NCBI GenBank assembly: GCA_023382675.1
Contig: JAHDWN010000011.1
Location: 81,007-145,006, forward strand
DNA: 64,000 nt
Source of the DNA: Anaerolineae bacterium
Lineage (GTDB): Bacteria; Chloroflexota; Anaerolineae; Aggregatilineales; Phototrophicaceae
Reading direction: 5' to 3'
Part shown: piece after piece, positions 16,796-25,305 of the stretch
Layout of the letters: each line of letters starts with the position of its first letter
Numbering within the stretch: the stretch's first letter is position 1
Position numbers and translations under genes: made by a program
Notes under the pieces: model-generated
Databases searched by the model: none
Told to the model about the DNA's origin: nothing
The model's input: only the letters and a program-made list of their open reading frames with translations

Positions 16796-19303
16796 TCAGT
16801 CGCCCGCTGCGGGTTTACCGGCGTGAGCTACCGTTTCGACCATATCCCTGGTCTCTGTGTCTTCGCGGCGGCTGCGCTGAATCGCAAATAGAATGATCGC
16901 GAGCAGCACGATCATGGCGATCGTGACCGGCGTGCGCGAATTCGGGTCCGCGATGGCGTTGGCTTCCACGGTAACGACAATCGGCGCAACGATCAACGCA
17001 ACCAGATTGACGACCTTGATCATGGGGTTGAGCGCAGGTCCAGCCGTGTCTTTGAAGGGATCGCCGACTGTATCACCGACGACAGCAGCTTTGTGCGGCT
17101 CGCTCCCTTTGCCGCCATAGTTCCCATCTTCGATGTACTTCTTTGCGTTATCCCACGCGCCACCGGCGTTGCTCATGAAGACGGCCATCAACTGCCCGGC
17201 CAGGATGATGCCTGCCAGGAAGCCGCCCAGAGCTGTTGCGCCAAGCAAGAAACCGACTACGATTGGCGATAGGACGGCGATGACACCCAGAGGCAGTAGT
17301 TCACGCTGCGCCGCCCGAGTCGAAACGCCGACGGCTTCGGCATAATCCGGCGTCTTGGTACCTTCCATGATGCCGGGGATGCGCAGTTGCCGGCGCACAA
17401 TGCCGATCATCTTGAAGGCTGCGCGGTTAACCGCGCGGATCAACAGGCTGCTGAACAGGAAGATCAAGCCGCCGCCGATCAGGAAGCCGATGAAGACGAC
17501 CGGCTCCGCGATGTTGATGCCCTTGGCAAAAACGGTCTTGTCCAGCGGCACATCCAGACCCAACTGAACGACGCGGGTATCCGTCAGGAATGAGCCGAAC
17601 AACGCGACAGCAGCGATGACTGCCGAACCGATGGCGACACCCTTGGTGATAGCCTTGGTCGTGTTGCCAACGGCGTCGAGGCTGTTGAGCGTTTCAGCGG
17701 CCTGCCCGTGACTCTCACCGGCCAGTTCGGCCACGCCTTGCGCGTTGTCGCTGATAGGCCCGAAGGCGTCCATCGAGACGTTGTTGCCGGTCAGCGTCAA
17801 CATGCCGATACCGGTCATCGCCACGCCGTAGAGCACTGCCGTGAACGTATCCACGATTTGCAGACCGTTCGCGTCCGTGATCGGGAACAAGCCGAAAACG
17901 ATCACGCTTGCCAGGATGCTGCCCGCGATCACGAGGATCGCCCACACGCTGCTTTCCATGCCGGTTGCCAGACCACTGAGGATGGTTGTGGCCGGGCCGG
18001 TCTGCGTGTTGCGGGCGATGTCACGGGTAGGTGCGAACGAGTGATCGGTGAAGTACGAGGTGACGCGCTCGATCACGATTGCCAGGACGATGCCGGTGAT
18101 AACCGACGCCAGCGGCTGCCAGATGATCCCGCCCTGGTTGATGCTGGCGTCACGCATGTAGAAGATCGTGAACAGGCTGAACATGACGATACTGATGATC
18201 GCCGCGCTGAAGAACCCGCGCGTGATGGCGTGGAGGGCATCCTTGCCGGAGGTCGACTTGACCAGGTACGTGCTGATAATCGAACTCAGCACGCCAATGC
18301 CGCGCACAACCAGCGGGAAGATGATCCAGATCGGGCTGCCAGTCACGGTGGACACCGCCAAACCCAGGATCAAGCCGGAGACAATCGTCACTTCGTAGCT
18401 TTCGAAGATATCTGCCGCCATACCGGCGCAGTCACCCACGTTATCGCCGACGAGGTCAGCGATCACCGCCGCGTTGCGCGGATCATCTTCTGGCAGATCC
18501 GCTTCGACCTTGCCAACGAGGTCGGCGCCTACGTCAGCCGCCTTGGTGAAGATGCCGCCGCCGACACGCATGAACAGCGCCAGCAGCGTACCGCCAAAGC
18601 CGAAGCCGAGCAAGGCGTCCGGTGCGGCAATGCCGAAGATCAGGAAGATGATCGTGCCGCCGAACAGACCCAGGCCATCGGTCAACATGCCGGTGATCGT
18701 GCCCGAACGATAGGCGATGCGTAGCGCATCTGGGTATCCACGTTTCGGGTCGGTCGATGCCGCCGCAACGCGAACGTTTCCCTGTACGGCCATATTCATG
18801 CCGACGAAACCGACCGACGCCGAGAAGAGCGCGCCCATCAGGAACGCCCCTGCACGCCCGATGGCCGTGTTGATCGTGGCTGCCTGGCATTCGGTCTTGC
18901 CGCGCGTCACGATCAGCGCTTCTTCTTGATAGACGATGGCATTGTACTCTTCAAGCGTGTACTGCTCTGGCAGCGGATTCGCCGCGCTGTACTCGTCTCG
19001 AATACTCTCGACCAATTCCGGGCAGAAGTGCTCGATAGCGTAAGGCGTCGGGTTGACAATGTAGACGCTGAAGAAGAGAACGACGACCAGAACGACAATA
19101 AGCACCGCGATAATGCGGAATTGTGACCGGAGGTAAGCGTTTGCACCAGTGCGGATATAACTCCACACTTCCTGCATCTTCGCTGTTCCCTTCCCTTCGC
19201 CGAGAATCTGACGAGCGAGGAAAACTGCGTAAAGCAAGCCTGCGATAGCTATGCCGAGAACGATGAAGATCAATGTGTTCTCAGTGGGGGAAAGTGGACG
19301 CAT
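16796..19303 (-). CDS. hppA: Membrane-bound proton/sodium-pumping pyrophosphatase
   Basis: An 835-residue integral membrane enzyme that couples hydrolysis of PPi to ion export. The signature DVGADLVGKVEADLPEDDPRN and the downstream GDNVGDCAGMAAD form the PPi-binding site; GGAWDNAKKYIEDGNYGGKGS and GDTVGDPFKDTAGP near the C-terminus complete it. About sixteen hydrophobic segments are visible. The motif GNTTKAITKG has Lys where potassium-dependent enzymes have Ala, which suggests the potassium-independent, proton-pumping class (inference). An insertion of about 60 residues with several Glu and two Cys follows the second membrane helix and is longer than in many homologues. It probably uses the PPi made by PPDK and by biosynthesis. 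Confidence 0.95.
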   Translation of the reverse strand: MRPLSPTENTLIFIVLGIAIAGLLYAVFLARQILGEGKGTAKMQEVWSYIRTGANAYLRSQFRIIAVLIVVLVVVLFFSVYIVNPTPYAIEHFCPELVESIRDEYSAANPLPEQYTLEEYNAIVYQEEALIVTRGKTECQAATINTAIGRAGAFLMGALFSASVGFVGMNMAVQGNVRVAAASTDPKRGYPDALRIAYRSGTITGMLTDGLGLFGGTIIFLIFGIAAPDALLGFGFGGTLLALFMRVGGGIFTKAADVGADLVGKVEADLPEDDPRNAAVIADLVGDNVGDCAGMAADIFESYEVTIVSGLILGLAVSTVTGSPIWIIFPLVVRGIGVLSSIISTYLVKSTSGKDALHAITRGFFSAAIISIVMFSLFTIFYMRDASINQGGIIWQPLASVITGIVLAIVIERVTSYFTDHSFAPTRDIARNTQTGPATTILSGLATGMESSVWAILVIAGSILASVIVFGLFPITDANGLQIVDTFTAVLYGVAMTGIGMLTLTGNNVSMDAFGPISDNAQGVAELAGESHGQAAETLNSLDAVGNTTKAITKGVAIGSAVIAAVALFGSFLTDTRVVQLGLDVPLDKTVFAKGINIAEPVVFIGFLIGGGLIFLFSSLLIRAVNRAAFKMIGIVRRQLRIPGIMEGTKTPDYAEAVGVSTRAAQRELLPLGVIAVLSPIVVGFLLGATALGGFLAGIILAGQLMAVFMSNAGGAWDNAKKYIEDGNYGGKGSEPHKAAVVGDTVGDPFKDTAGPALNPMIKVVNLVALIVAPIVVTVEANAIADPNSRTPVTIAMIVLLAIILFAIQRSRREDTETRDMVETVAHAGKPAAGD

Positions 19304-19742
19304 CTAAGACTCCAGTTCTGAAAGCAGCAATTTTCGAAGTCCGTGTGCTGCAACGCGGTTCAAAAGCAACACAAAGACAGGCGACAAAATATTGTCGCCC
19401 CTGTATGAATAAGTATAACGCGGTTTCGGCGAATTTAACTAAGCGACATCTGCTGATTGCGCACATCAAGTCCATCGAAATGTTGCTTTGTATAGTGTGC
19501 CATACGCCTCAAGCCGCGCCTCACGTGGGACGATTTGTACTGGAGCATTGTGGCGGTTCACACGCCGCCATACCTGCTTGATGTGGGCGCTCACCCTGTA
19601 ATCATGACAAATCACGCACTGAATGCTGCCATCTGTCATTAGGGCGTTCGCGCTCGTGCGTGGGACAATCAGTACAGTGTTTTTACCTCGCACGCGAAAT
19701 ACACAACGCATACGCGGCGGCTAGTTCTAAGGGAGATGGGTT
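19304..19742. other. Divergent intergenic region hppA / ppdK
   Basis: No gene is seen. It must hold the promoters for both flanking genes. On the minus strand, TATACT (19412-19417) is a plausible -10 for hppA without a good -35. It also holds a REP-like hairpin (19380-19399) and a smaller inverted repeat, TGGCGG/CCGCCA (19551-19556 with 19565-19570). PPDK is preceded by AAGGGAGATGGG. Confidence 0.5.
19380..19399. repeat. REP-like hairpin GGCGACAA/TTGTCGCC
   Basis: A perfect eight-base-pair stem (19380-19387 with 19392-19399) with loop AATA. It would lie in the 5' leader of hppA if the promoter near 19415 is used. Its form matches the short dispersed hairpins at 3600 and 26499. Confidence 0.5.
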
Positions 19743-22523
19743 ATGGTTACGCCGACCAAACCAGCGGCGTCTTCGCCACGCAAACGCAGCGAAAAAGATG
19801 ACGCTGACAAGCGCTGGGTCTATCAATTTAACGAAATCGACCAGGTCGAGAAGCTCGTCGACTCCTGGGACAAAGTACGTGCTCTGCTCGGCGGCAAGGG
19901 CTCGGGTTTGTTCGATATGACGCGCTCCGGCGTGCCGGTGCCCCCCGGCCTGACGGTCACGACTGAAGCCTGCAATGCATACCTGGCACGCGGCAACAAG
20001 TTCCCGGACAATATGTGGGATCAGGTGTTGGTTGCCCTCAAGGGCATTGAAGACAAGACCGGCAAGAAATTTGGCGATCCCAAGAACCCACTGCTGGTGT
20101 CCGTGCGTTCGGGCGCGAAGTTCTCGATGCCCGGCATGATGGACACGGTGCTAAACCTGGGCATGACCGATGCCATCGCCGAAGCCATGGTCAAGCTGAC
20201 CGACGATGCACGCTTCGTCTATGACGCCTATCGCCGCCTGGTGCATATGTTCGGCTCCGTGGTCATGGGCATGGACGACGAAGTCTTCGAAGAATATCTG
20301 ACCGAAGTCAAGAAGAAGCGCGGCTTCTCCTCCGATGTCGAATTGAATGCCGACGATTGGTTCGGGATTACCCAAGAATATAAGAAGCGTTTCGCCGAAC
20401 ACGTTGGTGAGCCGTTCCCGCAAGACCCGCTCCGCCAGCTCCATCTGGCAATTGAGGCGGTTTTCCGTTCGTGGAATGGCAAGCGCGCTATCGATTACCG
20501 CAACGCCGCTGGCATCGCCCACAACCTGGGCACGGGCGTCAACGTCCAGACGATGGTCTTCGGCAACATGGGTAACAAGTCCGGCACCGGCGTCGCGTTC
20601 ACACGCAACCCCTCTACCGGCGAGAGGAAGCTGTTCGGCGATTACCTGATGAATGCGCAGGGTGAAGACGTCGTCGCCGGTATCCGCACGCCGAATCCCA
20701 TCAGCCAGCTCGAGACCGAAAATCCAGAAGTCTACGCGCAGTTCCTGGATATTTCGAACAAGCTGGAAAAGCACTACCGCGAGATGCAGGATGTCGAGTT
20801 CACCATCGAAAACGGTAAGCTGTGGATGCTCCAGACGCGCGATGGCAAGCGCACGGCGACCTCAGCCGTCCGCATCGCCGTCGAGATGGTCGAAGAAGGG
20901 CTGATTTCCAAGGAAGAGGCCGTTCTGCGCATCAAGCCCGACCAGGTGCTGCAACTCCTGCACCCGCACTTCGACATCGACGCCAAGGACTCTGCGGTCA
21001 AACAAGGGCGCCTGATCGCCAAGGGCGTGAATGCTTCCCCAGGTGCTGCTGTCGGTATTGCGGCCTTTGACGCGGACGTGGCGGAAAAATGGGGCAAGTC
21101 GGGCCGTGCAGTCATCATGGTGCGCCCGGAAACCAAACCGGACGATGTGCACGGTATGCTCGCCTCGAAGGGTATTCTGACCAGCCGTGGTGGCGCGACC
21201 AGCCATGCCGCCGTCGTCGCTCGCCAGTTCGGTGTGCCGTGTGTCTGCGGTGCGGAAGCGCTGGAAATCGACCTTAAGGGCCGCGTCCTGCATGTCGGCA
21301 ACGTCGAAGTGCATGAGGGCGACACCATCTCCATCGACGGTGGCGCAGGCGAGGTGTTCGTCGGCGACATCGAGCGCGTTGAACCTGATTTCATGCGCGA
21401 GGTCAATCTGCGCCATCTGCTCGGTTGGGCGGACGAAGTTCGCAGCCTGGGCGTTTACGCCAATGCCGACTATCCTAAAGATGCCCGTCGCGCTCGCGAA
21501 TATGGCGCTGAAGGCGTTGGCCTCTGCCGCACAGAGCACATGTTCTTCCAGGAAGAGCGGCTGCCCATCGTGCAGGCGATGATCGTCTCTGAGCCGAACA
21601 GCGAAGAAGAACAGCGTCACCTGGATGAACTTGAGAAGTTCCAGCATGACGACTTCTACGGCATCTTTAGAGCCATGGACGGCCTACCGGTGATCGTGCG
21701 TTTGCTCGACCCGCCGCTGCACGAGTTCATGCCGCAGCATGAACAACTGGCGCTGCGCGCTGCTGGTCTGCGCCTGATGGGCGACCGCCCGAATGATCTC
21801 GCTCGTATCGAAGAACTGATGGTTGCGGTTGAAAGCCTGCAAGAATTCAACCCGATGCTCGGTCTGCGCGGCATCCGTCTGGGCATCACCCGCCCGGCGA
21901 TCAGCCGTATGCAGGTGCGCGCTCTCTTCCAGGCAGCCTGCAAGCTCGTGCTCGAAGGTGTGAAGGTCCATCCAGAAATCATGCTGGCAGTGACCAACAC
22001 CGAGAACGAAGTTCGCATCCTGCGCGAAACGATTGACACGATTGCCGAAGAGATGTTCGCCGAATATGGCGTGCGCTTCGAATACAAGGTCGGGACGATG
22101 ATCGAACTGCCGCGCGCAGCCCTGATCGCCGACCGCATGGCACAGTATTCCGAGTTCTTCTCGTTCGGCACGAACGACCTGACACAGACAACCTTCGGCA
22201 TCAGCCGCGACGACGCAGAGGGCAAATTCCTGCTCCATTACGTCGAGCACGGCCTGCTGGAGGAGAATCCCTTCCAGGTGTTGGATGAAGACGCCGTCGG
22301 CGCGCTCATCCACATCGCGGTCGAGAAGGGTCGCGCCCAGCGCCCCAACATCGAAATCGGTATCTGCGGTGAGCACGGCGGCGAGCCACACAGCATCGAC
22401 TTCTGCCATCGCGCTGGTCTCAACTACGTGAGCTGTTCACCGTTCCGCGTGCCGATTGCGCGGCTCTCAGCGGCTCATGCAGCGCTGAAGCAGAAGAAAG
22501 TTTCAGTGCTCGAAGACAAATAG
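19743..22523 (+). CDS. ppdK: Pyruvate, phosphate dikinase
   Basis: A 926-residue enzyme interconverting pyruvate + ATP + Pi and PEP + AMP + PPi. The N-terminal ATP-grasp region starts with LLGGKGSGLFDMTRSGVPVPPGLTV and has SVRSGAKFSMPGMMDTVLNLG. The swivelling phosphohistidine domain carries TSRGGATSHAAVVARQFGVPCVCG (about residue 485, His in TSH). The C-terminal PEP/pyruvate barrel has GLCRTEHMFF, PMLGLRGIRLG, VGTMIELPRAAL and FFSFGTNDLTQTTFG, and ends with EIGICGEHGGEP including the catalytic Cys. Length is normal. Its neighbours, pyrophosphatase and PFOR, make a PPi-linked PEP/pyruvate module. A strong ribosome-binding site precedes the ATG. Confidence 0.97.
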   Translation: MVTPTKPAASSPRKRSEKDDADKRWVYQFNEIDQVEKLVDSWDKVRALLGGKGSGLFDMTRSGVPVPPGLTVTTEACNAYLARGNKFPDNMWDQVLVALKGIEDKTGKKFGDPKNPLLVSVRSGAKFSMPGMMDTVLNLGMTDAIAEAMVKLTDDARFVYDAYRRLVHMFGSVVMGMDDEVFEEYLTEVKKKRGFSSDVELNADDWFGITQEYKKRFAEHVGEPFPQDPLRQLHLAIEAVFRSWNGKRAIDYRNAAGIAHNLGTGVNVQTMVFGNMGNKSGTGVAFTRNPSTGERKLFGDYLMNAQGEDVVAGIRTPNPISQLETENPEVYAQFLDISNKLEKHYREMQDVEFTIENGKLWMLQTRDGKRTATSAVRIAVEMVEEGLISKEEAVLRIKPDQVLQLLHPHFDIDAKDSAVKQGRLIAKGVNASPGAAVGIAAFDADVAEKWGKSGRAVIMVRPETKPDDVHGMLASKGILTSRGGATSHAAVVARQFGVPCVCGAEALEIDLKGRVLHVGNVEVHEGDTISIDGGAGEVFVGDIERVEPDFMREVNLRHLLGWADEVRSLGVYANADYPKDARRAREYGAEGVGLCRTEHMFFQEERLPIVQAMIVSEPNSEEEQRHLDELEKFQHDDFYGIFRAMDGLPVIVRLLDPPLHEFMPQHEQLALRAAGLRLMGDRPNDLARIEELMVAVESLQEFNPMLGLRGIRLGITRPAISRMQVRALFQAACKLVLEGVKVHPEIMLAVTNTENEVRILRETIDTIAEEMFAEYGVRFEYKVGTMIELPRAALIADRMAQYSEFFSFGTNDLTQTTFGISRDDAEGKFLLHYVEHGLLEENPFQVLDEDAVGALIHIAVEKGRAQRPNIEIGICGEHGGEPHSIDFCHRAGLNYVSCSPFRVPIARLSAAHAALKQKKVSVLEDK

Positions 22524-22542
22524 CGGGTATCCTTTCCCCGCT

Positions 22543-22569
22543 AAGGGCGCACAGTCGTGCGCCCTTTTT
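22543..22569 (+). terminator. Intrinsic terminator of ppdK
   Basis: GGGCGCAC (22545-22552) pairs with GTGCGCCC (22557-22564) around AGTC and is followed by TTTTT (22565-22569). With the flanking AA/TT the stem is ten pairs. It is a textbook terminator 20 bases past the stop codon. Confidence 0.9.
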
Positions 22570-22637
22570 GATTCTCAGGCTCGCATTGGCATCGATTTCA
22601 ATTTGCATCATGCCTGCGTTTAGAACATGCGATGGAC

Positions 22638-22643
22638 TATAAT
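22638..22643 (+). promoter_or_regulatory. -10 box of the zinc-finger gene
   Basis: A perfect TATAAT lies about 70 bases before the chosen start of the gene at 22712. No matching -35 is seen at 16-18 bases. Confidence 0.4.
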
Positions 22644-22711
22644 CAACATGCTTCCCGTTGACAGCAACGGATGATAACCTCTGCCTTCTAGGGTTGTTGG
22701 GAGGTGAAGAG

Positions 22712-23491
22712 TTGGCACGATTTGTTTCTAGAGGTACGTGTGTGTTCTGCGGGCAGAGTTTCGCCAAGAACATGATTGGACGACATCTCGCAAAGTGTGA
22801 GGCACGCATCACGGCAGATGCTTCCGCTGCAAAGTCCAAAAAGAAGGGACGCAGCGCACGGCTCACACATCTCGTCGTCGAGACACCCTACATTTCGCCA
22901 TACTGGCTGCACATTGAGATTTCCTCCAATGCCCACTTAAGATACCTCGATCAATTCCTGCGCGACATCTGGCTCGAATGCTGTGGGCACTTGAGCGCAT
23001 TCAAAGTTGGCAATACATCGTACGTCGTCTTCGAAGAAGCTATGACCGACACCAGCTATATGGACAAGTTTTTCGATGACATGGCGGCGTCCTTCGGTAT
23101 GGCAAACGTCAACTCGGATACTCTGTCGCTTCTCAGGCCGAGAATCGTCGAAAAAACCATGGCGTCTGCCAAGATTGCCGATGTCTTTCAGCCGAATATC
23201 AATGTCAGTTATGAATACGATTTCGGATCGACAACGGAACTACGCCTGCGCTATGTGAGCACGCGCACAGGCATCGCGCACGGATACAAAGTCCAGCTTC
23301 TCGCACGCAATGAAGCCCCGGTTATTCCCTGCGAAATCTGTGGTGAACCGGCAACTCTGATCTGCAAAATGTGCAGATGGGACGGTGTCTGGCTCTGCGC
23401 CAAACACGCGCCAGAGCACGAATGTGGCGATGAATACATGCTGCCCGTGGTCAATTCACCGCGCGCCGGCGTCTGCGCGTATGGCACTTAG
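22712..23491 (+). CDS. Zinc-finger protein with a pRiA4b/ORF-3-like core
   Basis: A 259-residue protein. I chose the TTG preceded by GGGAGGTG at normal spacing, which gives MARFVSRGTCVFCGQSF; an earlier in-frame TTG at 22658 has no such site. Residues about 10-28 form a CxxC...HxxxC finger (CVFCGQ ... GRHLAKC). The middle (about 55-190), with WLHIEISSNAHLRYLDQFLRDIWLECCGHLSAF, resembles the pRiA4b ORF-3-like fold. The C-terminus (about 217-250) is a second Cys/His cluster, CEICGEPATLICKMC ... WLCAKHAPEHEC, like a B-box or AN1-type finger. The function is unknown; nucleic-acid or protein binding is plausible. Confidence 0.7.
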   Translation: MARFVSRGTCVFCGQSFAKNMIGRHLAKCEARITADASAAKSKKKGRSARLTHLVVETPYISPYWLHIEISSNAHLRYLDQFLRDIWLECCGHLSAFKVGNTSYVVFEEAMTDTSYMDKFFDDMAASFGMANVNSDTLSLLRPRIVEKTMASAKIADVFQPNINVSYEYDFGSTTELRLRYVSTRTGIAHGYKVQLLARNEAPVIPCEICGEPATLICKMCRWDGVWLCAKHAPEHECGDEYMLPVVNSPRAGVCAYGT

Positions 23492-23493
23492 CC

Positions 23494-24627
23494 TCAGGCG
23501 GTCATGGCGGGTTGCCGCTCTTCACGCAGCCGGGCATAGACATCGATCACCTCGTCCATCATTGCGTCCCACGACTGCGTCTCGGCGAATTCGCGCGCGG
23601 CGCGCCCCATCGCTTTCATGCGCGCGGGATCGGCACCGATGGCGCGCACAGCGTCTACCAGCGCCGGGATGTCGCCGCTCTCAAACGAATAGCCGTTGAC
23701 GCCCTCGTGGACAATATCGCAGACACCGCCGACACGCGAAGCAACCACGGGCAGACCCGCAGCCATGGCCTCGACAACGACCAGCCCGAAGGTTTCCATG
23801 GCCGAGGGGAAGACGAACATGTCAGCGCTGGCATAGGCCTGGCTGAGTTGTTCGCCTTTGAGATAGCCGACGAAATGAGTCGGTGTACCGGCAAAGTGCG
23901 CCTGAAGATCTTCACGTGCCGGGCCATCGCCGACGAGCGCCAGTCGCGCGCCGGGCACCTGCTCCAGCACAGCCTTCAGGTGATTGATTTGCTTTTCGTG
24001 CGACAACCGCCCGACGTAGAGCATGAGCAGATCTTCCGGGTGGCCGTTGGAGAGATGATAGCGCATGACATCGCTGGCATAGCGCGGGTTAAACCGTTCG
24101 GCATCGACGCCGCGCTTCCACAGGCCCACGCGCTGGATGCCGATGTTCTCCATGTATTCCATGACCAGCCGCGAAGGCGCAAGCGAATAATCCGCTGCGT
24201 TGAAGACCAGCTTCGTCAATTGATCGACAACTGGCTCCATGAAGCCGATACCGAAGTGATGTGAGATGCGCGCCAGATCCAGGTGAAATGACGCCAGCAT
24301 CGGCACGTCCAGGCGTTTCGCCATCAACATGCCCGGAATACCGACCAGCGCCGGGTGGATTAGATGGACAATGTCAGGATTGAAACGCTTTACCTCGTGA
24401 TAGGTCGAAAGCGTCGGTGGGCCAACGCGCAGTTCCGGGTAGAGCGGCATTTTGACGCCCGGAACGCCAATGACGGGCGTCGCGTTATAGCGGTCGATGC
24501 CCATCTTGGGTGCGACGACGACGGTTTCGATGCCGCGCTTGTGCAGATGATCGAGCAAAAGGCAGACGACGGTAACAATGCCATCAGTCTTGGGCAGAAA
24601 AGTCTCTGTAAAAACGGCAACGCGCAT
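23494..24627 (-). CDS. GT4-family glycosyltransferase, Sqd2/MgtA-like
   Basis: A 377-residue GT-B glycosyltransferase. The N-terminus RVAVFTETFLPKTDGIVTVV and PLYPELRVGPPT closely follow the pattern of cyanobacterial sulfoquinovosyl-diacylglycerol synthase (Sqd2) and of related alpha-mannosyltransferases. LIHPALVGIPGMLMAK and LWKRGVDAERFNP support this. The C-terminal donor site has LYVGRLSHEKQ and the E-x7-E motif in PSAMETFGLVVVEAMAAGLPVVAS. It probably transfers a sugar to diacylglycerol or a lipid acceptor at the inner face of the membrane. Sulfolipid synthesis would also need an sqdB gene, which is not in the window, so the sugar is not assigned. Confidence 0.85.
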   Translation of the reverse strand: MRVAVFTETFLPKTDGIVTVVCLLLDHLHKRGIETVVVAPKMGIDRYNATPVIGVPGVKMPLYPELRVGPPTLSTYHEVKRFNPDIVHLIHPALVGIPGMLMAKRLDVPMLASFHLDLARISHHFGIGFMEPVVDQLTKLVFNAADYSLAPSRLVMEYMENIGIQRVGLWKRGVDAERFNPRYASDVMRYHLSNGHPEDLLMLYVGRLSHEKQINHLKAVLEQVPGARLALVGDGPAREDLQAHFAGTPTHFVGYLKGEQLSQAYASADMFVFPSAMETFGLVVVEAMAAGLPVVASRVGGVCDIVHEGVNGYSFESGDIPALVDAVRAIGADPARMKAMGRAAREFAETQSWDAMMDEVIDVYARLREERQPAMTA

Positions 24628-24746
24628 ATACCGGCGCTCCAGCGGATGTGAATAGGCGAGGTAAATTCCAGTATTGACAACACAGTTTACCGAAAAAGGT
24701 CACGAAACTTTGCACTTGACCTCGATTTGCGTTTCAATCTCAAGGT

Positions 24747-25220
24747 ATGGGTAGTCTTCTCACACGCGATCAAGCGATCAACTTGCGCGCCAACCTGGCC
24801 ATGGCCGGGCAGCGGCTCGTCTTTACCAATGGGCATTTCGATCTGCTTCACGTCGGGCATCTCGATTATTTGGAGAAAGCGCGCGCGCTTGGCGATGCGC
24901 TGTTCGTTGGCGTGAATGGCGACCGCAGTTCCGAGCGACTCAAGGGCAGCGGACACCCAATCGTGCCGGCGGAGGAGCGCGCGCGGCTGCTGGCGGCCTT
25001 GATCCCGGTGACGGCGGCCATCATCTTCGAGCAAGATACGGCGGATGAGCTGATCGAGGCGCTCAAGCCAGACATCTACGTCAAGGGTGGCGATTACCAT
25101 GACAAGCCGCTGCCAGAGCGACCCCTGGTCGAAAGCTATGGTGGGCAGATCGTCCTGATCGACTTCCTGGCCGGGCACAGCACCAGCGATCTGATCCGCA
25201 AGATCAAAGCCCTGCCGTAG
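24747..25220 (+). CDS. RfaE2/HldE-C-like cytidylyltransferase-fold nucleotidyltransferase
   Basis: A 157-residue single-domain protein. FTNGHFDLLHVGHLDYLEKA (about 26-45) contains the HxGH motif of the nucleotidyltransferase superfamily, followed by LFVGVNGDRSSERLKG. Near the C-terminus, PDIYVKGGDY and HSTSDLIRKI match the RfaE2 domain, which adenylylates D-glycero-beta-D-manno-heptose 1-phosphate. In bacteria without typical lipopolysaccharide, such stand-alone genes serve other glycan pathways. No heptose kinase gene is seen here. It diverges from the glycosyltransferase gene. The ribosome-binding site is weak. Confidence 0.85.
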   Translation: MGSLLTRDQAINLRANLAMAGQRLVFTNGHFDLLHVGHLDYLEKARALGDALFVGVNGDRSSERLKGSGHPIVPAEERARLLAALIPVTAAIIFEQDTADELIEALKPDIYVKGGDYHDKPLPERPLVESYGGQIVLIDFLAGHSTSDLIRKIKALP

Positions 25221-25305
25221 AAAGCCACATCCGCCACCTGCTACAATGAAACGAACTTTATACGCACGATAGCTAACTGATTGTGCATTCATCTTGCAGT
25301 GATCC

